Source of the DNA: an uncultured Planktomarina sp.
GTDB taxonomy: Bacteria > Pseudomonadota > Alphaproteobacteria > Rhodobacterales > Rhodobacteraceae
DNA: 64,000 nt
NCBI GenBank assembly: GCA_943788425.1
Contig: CALSQF010000006.1
Coordinates: 372,001 to 436,000, forward strand
Direction: 5' to 3'
The position numbers and the translations under genes are program-made. This document shows positions 60,036-64,000 of the stretch, one piece after another. The notes beneath the pieces are model-generated. The model ran no database searches, had not been told where the DNA came from, and worked only from the letters and a program-made list of their open reading frames with translations. Position 1 is the first letter of the stretch. Each line of letters starts with the position of its first letter.

Positions 60036-60650
60036 ATGTTAAGATTGGATCATATTGCAGTGGCGGGCGAAACCCGGCAAGCCGCAACGGACTATATTCA
60101 AGACTGTTTAAAGGTTGCGCCGCTTGCGGCTGGTCAGCATTTTCATTTCTCAACCCACAACCATCTTTGGGGCATGGGCGAGGCATGTTACCTAGAATCC
60201 ATCGCTGTTGATCCACAGGCACCGTCTTTGGCCTATCCCCGGTGGTTTGGATTGGACCGTTTTGCTGGTCCGCCACGCATTGCAAGTTGGATTTTGGCAA
60301 CCGACAATATCCAAGAGAGCCTCGCCCGGCTTGGCCCGGAGTTTGGAACGCCCTTGCGGCTTGAGCGTGACGCCTACACTTGGGATATTTCCGTTTCAGA
60401 TACGGGAGACTTGCCATTGGGGGGCTATGGGCCGGCGTTAATTGAATGGCAACCGCCTGCACATCCTTGTCAGAATTTGCCCGATAGCGGCTGCCGTCTG
60501 ATCTCCTTGCAAATTCAACACCCTCGAGCCAATCTAATGCAGGCACTTTTGTCAGAGCTCATCCGTGATGAACGAATTTGCTTCTCAACTGGGCCTGCGC
60601 AGATTTCCGCTGAAATTCAAACAGATCACGGTTTGGTGACACTCAAATAG
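60036..60650 (+). CDS. Glyoxalase-like domain protein
   Basis: A 204-residue protein with a VOC/glyoxalase-like start (LRLDHIAVAGETRQAATDYIQ) and a metal-ligand-like HFHFSTHNHLWGMG, as in the glyoxalase-like family often annotated as VOC proteins. The C-terminal half (LISLQIQHPRANLMQALLSE) may form the second module. It follows the mutase by 21 bp and is probably cotranscribed. It is not a typical methylmalonyl-CoA epimerase (too long and lacking that enzyme's usual layout), so the substrate is unknown. Confidence 0.75.
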   Translation: MLRLDHIAVAGETRQAATDYIQDCLKVAPLAAGQHFHFSTHNHLWGMGEACYLESIAVDPQAPSLAYPRWFGLDRFAGPPRIASWILATDNIQESLARLGPEFGTPLRLERDAYTWDISVSDTGDLPLGGYGPALIEWQPPAHPCQNLPDSGCRLISLQIQHPRANLMQALLSELIRDERICFSTGPAQISAEIQTDHGLVTLK

Positions 60651-60697
60651 AGGCTTTGCCCTTTCGTCCTGCGGGCGCAGAGCCTATAATGTCACTC

Positions 60698-61378
60698 ATG
60701 TCTATCTGGACCCGTATCACCGCTGCGCTTGGTGCCCTTGCCAAGGGCGAAGGGCTTTCAGCAGTTTTTGAGAAGCTGCGCAGCCCGCCGGAGAAATCTG
60801 TCGGGTTTACAATTGCGGTCATCGCATTGAGCGCAAAGATGGCCAAAGCTGATGGCAACGTCACCAGTGCGGAGGTGGTGGCATTCCGGGAAATTTTTTA
60901 TATACCTGCCGCAGAAGAGAGCAGCGCGGCCAAAGTATTTAACCTTGCGCGCCAGGATGTGGCTGGGTTTGAAACCTATGCGCGGCAAATCAAATCTATG
61001 TTTGGCGCAAGAATGGATATCCTCGAAGACTTGCTTGAAGGTCTGTTTCACATAGCAACAGTGGATGGGGCTTATCATGTGCAAGAGGATGCGTTTTTAC
61101 GCCGGGTTGCCGATATTTTTGGCCTTTCAGCAAGGTACTTTCGCGTGATCAAAGGCCGTTATGTCAAGGGAGCGACCGCAGACCCTTTCGATGTTTTGGG
61201 CGTCTCAACCGAAGCAAGCTTTGAAGAGATACGCTCCGCATGGCGGGCACTCGTGAAAAAGAACCATCCCGACCAGCTTGTGGCGCGCGGCGTTCCGCGC
61301 GAAGCAGTGAAATTGGCGGAAGCACGTTTGGTGGCGATCAATAAGGCTTGGGAAGAACTGGCAAGGGTCCAAGCCTAA
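60698..61378 (+). CDS. TerB/DnaJ-domain protein (DjlA-like)
   Basis: A 226-residue protein with a helical TerB-like domain (about 45-150, VIALSAKMAKADGNVTSAEV and HIATVDGAYHVQEDAFLRRVA) and a C-terminal J domain (about 160-226, DPFDVLGVSTEASFEEIRSAWRALVKKNHPDQL) with the HPD motif that stimulates DnaK. It resembles DjlA but has no N-terminal membrane segment. ATG 60698 is chosen by similarity to homologues; ATG 60689 is three codons earlier. No clear ribosome-binding site supports either. Confidence 0.85.
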   Translation: MSIWTRITAALGALAKGEGLSAVFEKLRSPPEKSVGFTIAVIALSAKMAKADGNVTSAEVVAFREIFYIPAAEESSAAKVFNLARQDVAGFETYARQIKSMFGARMDILEDLLEGLFHIATVDGAYHVQEDAFLRRVADIFGLSARYFRVIKGRYVKGATADPFDVLGVSTEASFEEIRSAWRALVKKNHPDQLVARGVPREAVKLAEARLVAINKAWEELARVQA

Positions 61379-61408
61379 ATGAGGCAGAACTTGGACGTGA
61401 GACGTGCT

Positions 61409-62953
61409 TTAAGTCAATCGCATGTCGGTGCGAAGATTTGCATTTAGGGATGAGGCCAAAGATTGGAGCCGGGCTTCGGCGACTTCACCAAACAGAGGTG
61501 AGGCCTCAGCTGTGAGCGTGAGCGACAGTGTTCTTGTATTTTGAGACCAGTGGAGCTGGGCGGTCTCATTGTCTGGATCGGCCCAGAGCATCGCGCCGAA
61601 GCGCATGGCTTTGCCTAAGATCTCCGCCTGTTTCTGGCCGGTCTCATCGAGGAGACTCAAAAGCTCTTCAAACCGGGTGCCTTCCCGGCCGTTTCGGTAG
61701 CGATGCAGCAATGCCAAGCCCAAAAAAATTCGCTCCTCATGGCTTAGCCCTCCCAAATTGGCACGGGTGGCATATTCAAAGCAAACCTCTGCGCGGAAAT
61801 CTGGATGCGCGCGCCAGCTCACATCATGCAGCAAACAAGCTGCTCGGACCAGGCGAGCGCGACTATGGGGGATTTTGGAAAAGAGCGGCGAGATGAATTT
61901 GTGAAGCCGCATACCGAAGCCCGGCAGCCGCGCATCCTTGCGCTCGGCGAAATGGCAGCTTTCAATCAAAGGGTCGCGGTCGCGCATGGCTTGTGGCATC
62001 TGTTCATACAGAAGCCCCTCTCGAATTCCATAGCTTGAGACAGCGATGTCATGCGGCTTAAACCGTTTGAGGAGGCCTTTGAGAATTTCTGCGGCGATTG
62101 GTAACAGCGCCATTCGGCTTTGTGTGACACGGATAGTCTTGCCCAGCGCTTTGAGATCACAGTCCTCAATATAGCGCACAGTGGCCTTCACATCGCGGGC
62201 AGTCATTTGATATTCGTGCATCACATGAAGCGGGTATCCGCGTCTGTGCATATCAATTCGTGCCAGGGCCCGCCAAGATCCTCCAACCAAAAAGAGCCGA
62301 TCAGGTTGCGGGCCCATTTGGTCGCGTAAGCGATCCAATGTTTCTGCGATGACTGCATAAAGTCCCTTTTTGCCACCTGGGACATTGATCAGCTTCAAAG
62401 GTCCCAGCGGAGAGGTTACGCGCTGGCCCACTTGGCCATTAGAAATCTCGGCCAATTCCATAGAACCGCCACCGATATCGCAGACGAGCCCATAAGAGCC
62501 GGGCCAGCCAAGCAAGACACCCTGCGCCGCGAGACGGGCTTCTTCTGACCCATCTATAACATGGATTTTCAACCCCGTTTCGCTTTGAACCTGCGCTATG
62601 AAGTCAGGACCATCGCTGGCCTCACGCACCGCGGCGGTGGCGACAGTGGTGAGTGTGGGTAGGCCAATGCCTTTGGCGATGGTACAAAACCGCCGTAAAG
62701 CGGAGAGGGCGCGTAAGCGCCCATCAGGATTGAGCGCGCCAGTTTCGGCCAAGCCTGCGCCAAGTGCGCACATGACTTTTTCATTGAAAAAATAGGCTGG
62801 AGACCGGGCGGCGCCGTCAAAGACCACCAAGCGTACGGAGTTTGAGCCAATATCAACCACCCCAACGCGCGACAGATCGCGGGCCTTGGGGTTATCGAAC
62901 AAGGGCCGCTCAAAAGGTTCCCATTTTGCAGAGGATGTTACCAAGTCGTCCAT
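61409..62953 (-). CDS. ppx: Exopolyphosphatase / Ppx-GppA family
   Basis: A 514-residue Ppx/GppA phosphatase that removes phosphate from polyphosphate ends or from pppGpp. The ASKHA phosphate loops are GVVDIGSNSVRLVVFDG (about 31-47) and LVCDIGGGSMELAEI, with ATAAVREASDG between. The C-terminal part holds the HD-like helices with LLHDVSWRAHPDFRAE. The next gene in the direction of transcription is ppk, whose coding sequence lies upstream (63027 onward), so the pair likely controls polyphosphate level. Confidence 0.93.
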   Translation of the reverse strand: MDDLVTSSAKWEPFERPLFDNPKARDLSRVGVVDIGSNSVRLVVFDGAARSPAYFFNEKVMCALGAGLAETGALNPDGRLRALSALRRFCTIAKGIGLPTLTTVATAAVREASDGPDFIAQVQSETGLKIHVIDGSEEARLAAQGVLLGWPGSYGLVCDIGGGSMELAEISNGQVGQRVTSPLGPLKLINVPGGKKGLYAVIAETLDRLRDQMGPQPDRLFLVGGSWRALARIDMHRRGYPLHVMHEYQMTARDVKATVRYIEDCDLKALGKTIRVTQSRMALLPIAAEILKGLLKRFKPHDIAVSSYGIREGLLYEQMPQAMRDRDPLIESCHFAERKDARLPGFGMRLHKFISPLFSKIPHSRARLVRAACLLHDVSWRAHPDFRAEVCFEYATRANLGGLSHEERIFLGLALLHRYRNGREGTRFEELLSLLDETGQKQAEILGKAMRFGAMLWADPDNETAQLHWSQNTRTLSLTLTAEASPLFGEVAEARLQSLASSLNANLRTDMRLT

Positions 62954-63026
62954 CTGGGCTCCTGCGGGTTTCCGAAAGTGTTTGTGACTTCAGCCTAGGC
63001 GATTCGACCGAGACTTCAAAGAGTGG

Positions 63027-64000
63027 TTAGGAATCATCGGTATGGGTCAGCTGCGGCACGTCCTGCGCCCCGGCACTGCCACGTCCAGAGAGCGAGGGGT
63101 TCTCCATGAAAAACCGGTGGCAATTAAAGGCAAAACTGCCTTTTGGCCAGGTGGCTCTTTCATAGCTGCCATCGGGTTGCATCACCCAGGATTGGGCAAC
63201 ATCGGCCAGATTGGCCGCCATGATCTGGCTCACAATCTGCGCCTTGACAGTTTCATTGTGAATTTCAACCAATGTTTCAACCCGGCGGTGTAAATTGCGG
63301 TCCATCCAATCGGCAGAAGAGATATAAACGCGCGCATTAGGGCTGTTCAGATTGTGGCCATTGGCAAAGCAAACGATGCGGGAATGCTCTAAGAACCGCC
63401 CAATCACGGATTTCACGCGAATATTTTCAGAAAGCCCTGCCACCCCAGGTCGCAAGCCACAAACCCCGCGAACGACAAGGCTGATTTTTACCCCTGCCTG
63501 CCCCGCGGCGTAGAGCGCATCGATCACATCGGCATCAATTAGGGCATTTAACTTGACCCAAATGACCGCAGGCTTGCCAGCCCTGGCGTGTTCGGCCTCC
63601 GCAGCGATGCCTTGCAGAAGGGTAGTTTTCAAGGTCAGTGGTGAAATGGAGATATTCTCAAGCGTTTCAGGCTGCGCATATCCCGATAGATAGTTGAACA
63701 CTTTTGTGGCATCTCGCCCCAATGCCGCATCACAGGTGAACAGGCTCACATCGGTGTAAATCCGTGCGGTAATCGGATGATAATTGCCGGTGCCATAATG
63801 GGTATAGGTGACCAACCGATTGCCTTCCCGCCGCACGATGGTGCTTATTTTTGCATGGGTTTTAAGGTTCATAAAGCCATAGACCACATGCGCCCCGGCA
63901 CGTTCTAAACGGCGGGATTGACGGATATTGGCCGCCTCATCAAAGCGGGCTTTCAGCTCGACCAATGCGGTCACAGATTTGCCATCTTCGGCCGCTTCGC
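63027..64000 (-). CDS. ppk1: Polyphosphate kinase (partial, 5' end outside window)
   Basis: The visible C-terminal part (at least 315 residues) of polyphosphate kinase 1, which makes polyphosphate from [43 protein letters not shown] with the catalytic His region, and [19 protein letters not shown] (second His site) are clear. The frame is open to the window edge, so the start lies beyond 64000. It ends with an acidic/polar tail ([14 protein letters not shown]). ppx lies 73 bp downstream on the same strand. Confidence 0.94.
   Translation of the reverse strand, partial: EAAEDGKSVTALVELKARFDEAANIRQSRRLERAGAHVVYGFMNLKTHAKISTIVRREGNRLVTYTHYGTGNYHPITARIYTDVSLFTCDAALGRDATKVFNYLSGYAQPETLENISISPLTLKTTLLQGIAAEAEHARAGKPAVIWVKLNALIDADVIDALYAAGQAGVKISLVVRGVCGLRPGVAGLSENIRVKSVIGRFLEHSRIVCFANGHNLNSPNARVYISSADWMDRNLHRRVETLVEIHNETVKAQIVSQIMAANLADVAQSWVMQPDGSYERATWPKGSFAFNCHRFFMENPSLSGRGSAGAQDVPQLTHTDDS

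Overview
The window is chromosomal DNA of an alphaproteobacterium, almost certainly Rhodobacteraceae (marine Roseobacter group). Supporting signs are the 16S sequence, the 16S-tRNA-Ile-tRNA-Ala-23S-5S order, a helix-9 insertion in 23S rRNA, the pccB / small ORF / pccA / DUF4174 / methylmalonyl-CoA mutase order with a PccR-type regulator, and NDUFS4- and SDHAF4-like proteins. GC is moderate and two genes start with TTG. A Planktomarina/RCA-type organism is possible, but this is only a guess. I saw no insertion sequence, prophage or CRISPR array.

Layout. 1-5.7 kb: housekeeping genes (heparinase-like partial gene, rsmB, SDHAF4-like, dapB, rbfA, truB). 5.8-14.4 kb: one long operon with an acyl-CoA ligase, a complete LIV-type ABC importer and a PaaK-like ligase, probably coupling uptake of an organic acid to CoA activation. 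14.4-25.1 kb: rpmJ, tRNA-Val, an N-formylglutamate amidohydrolase-like gene, dinB, SPFH/NfeD, pyrF, clpB, a frameshifted HAD phosphatase, an SDR and msrPQ. 25.1-31.2 kb: a complete rRNA operon with its promoter and nested processing stems.

31.3-44.6 kb is the accessory part. After an NDUFS4-like gene and an orphan ORF comes a cluster: a tripartite tricarboxylate transporter (TctC-B-A), a CoA-acylating aldehyde dehydrogenase resembling sulfoacetaldehyde dehydrogenase SauS, an AMP-forming acyl-CoA ligase (SauT-like), a TauE/SafE permease, a fused FAD/Fe-S 2-hydroxyacid dehydrogenase, a serine-glyoxylate-type aminotransferase and a second TauE/SafE permease. This looks like an organosulfonate or C2-acid pathway without a desulfonating enzyme or regulator inside the cluster. 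It ends next to a truncated LacI-family gene, followed by a TRAP transporter, a DMT permease and a betaine-aldehyde-type dehydrogenase (44.7-50.3 kb).

50.3-61.4 kb: the propionyl-CoA / methylmalonyl-CoA module (pccR, an MFS exporter, pccB, a small conserved-looking ORF, pccA, DUF4174, mutase), then a glyoxalase-like and a DnaJ/TerB protein. 61.4-64 kb: ppx and the 3' part of ppk on the minus strand.

A recurring theme: in all three uptake systems (ABC, TTT, TRAP) a strong hairpin follows the binding-protein gene directly, which fits extra expression of the binding protein relative to the membrane parts.
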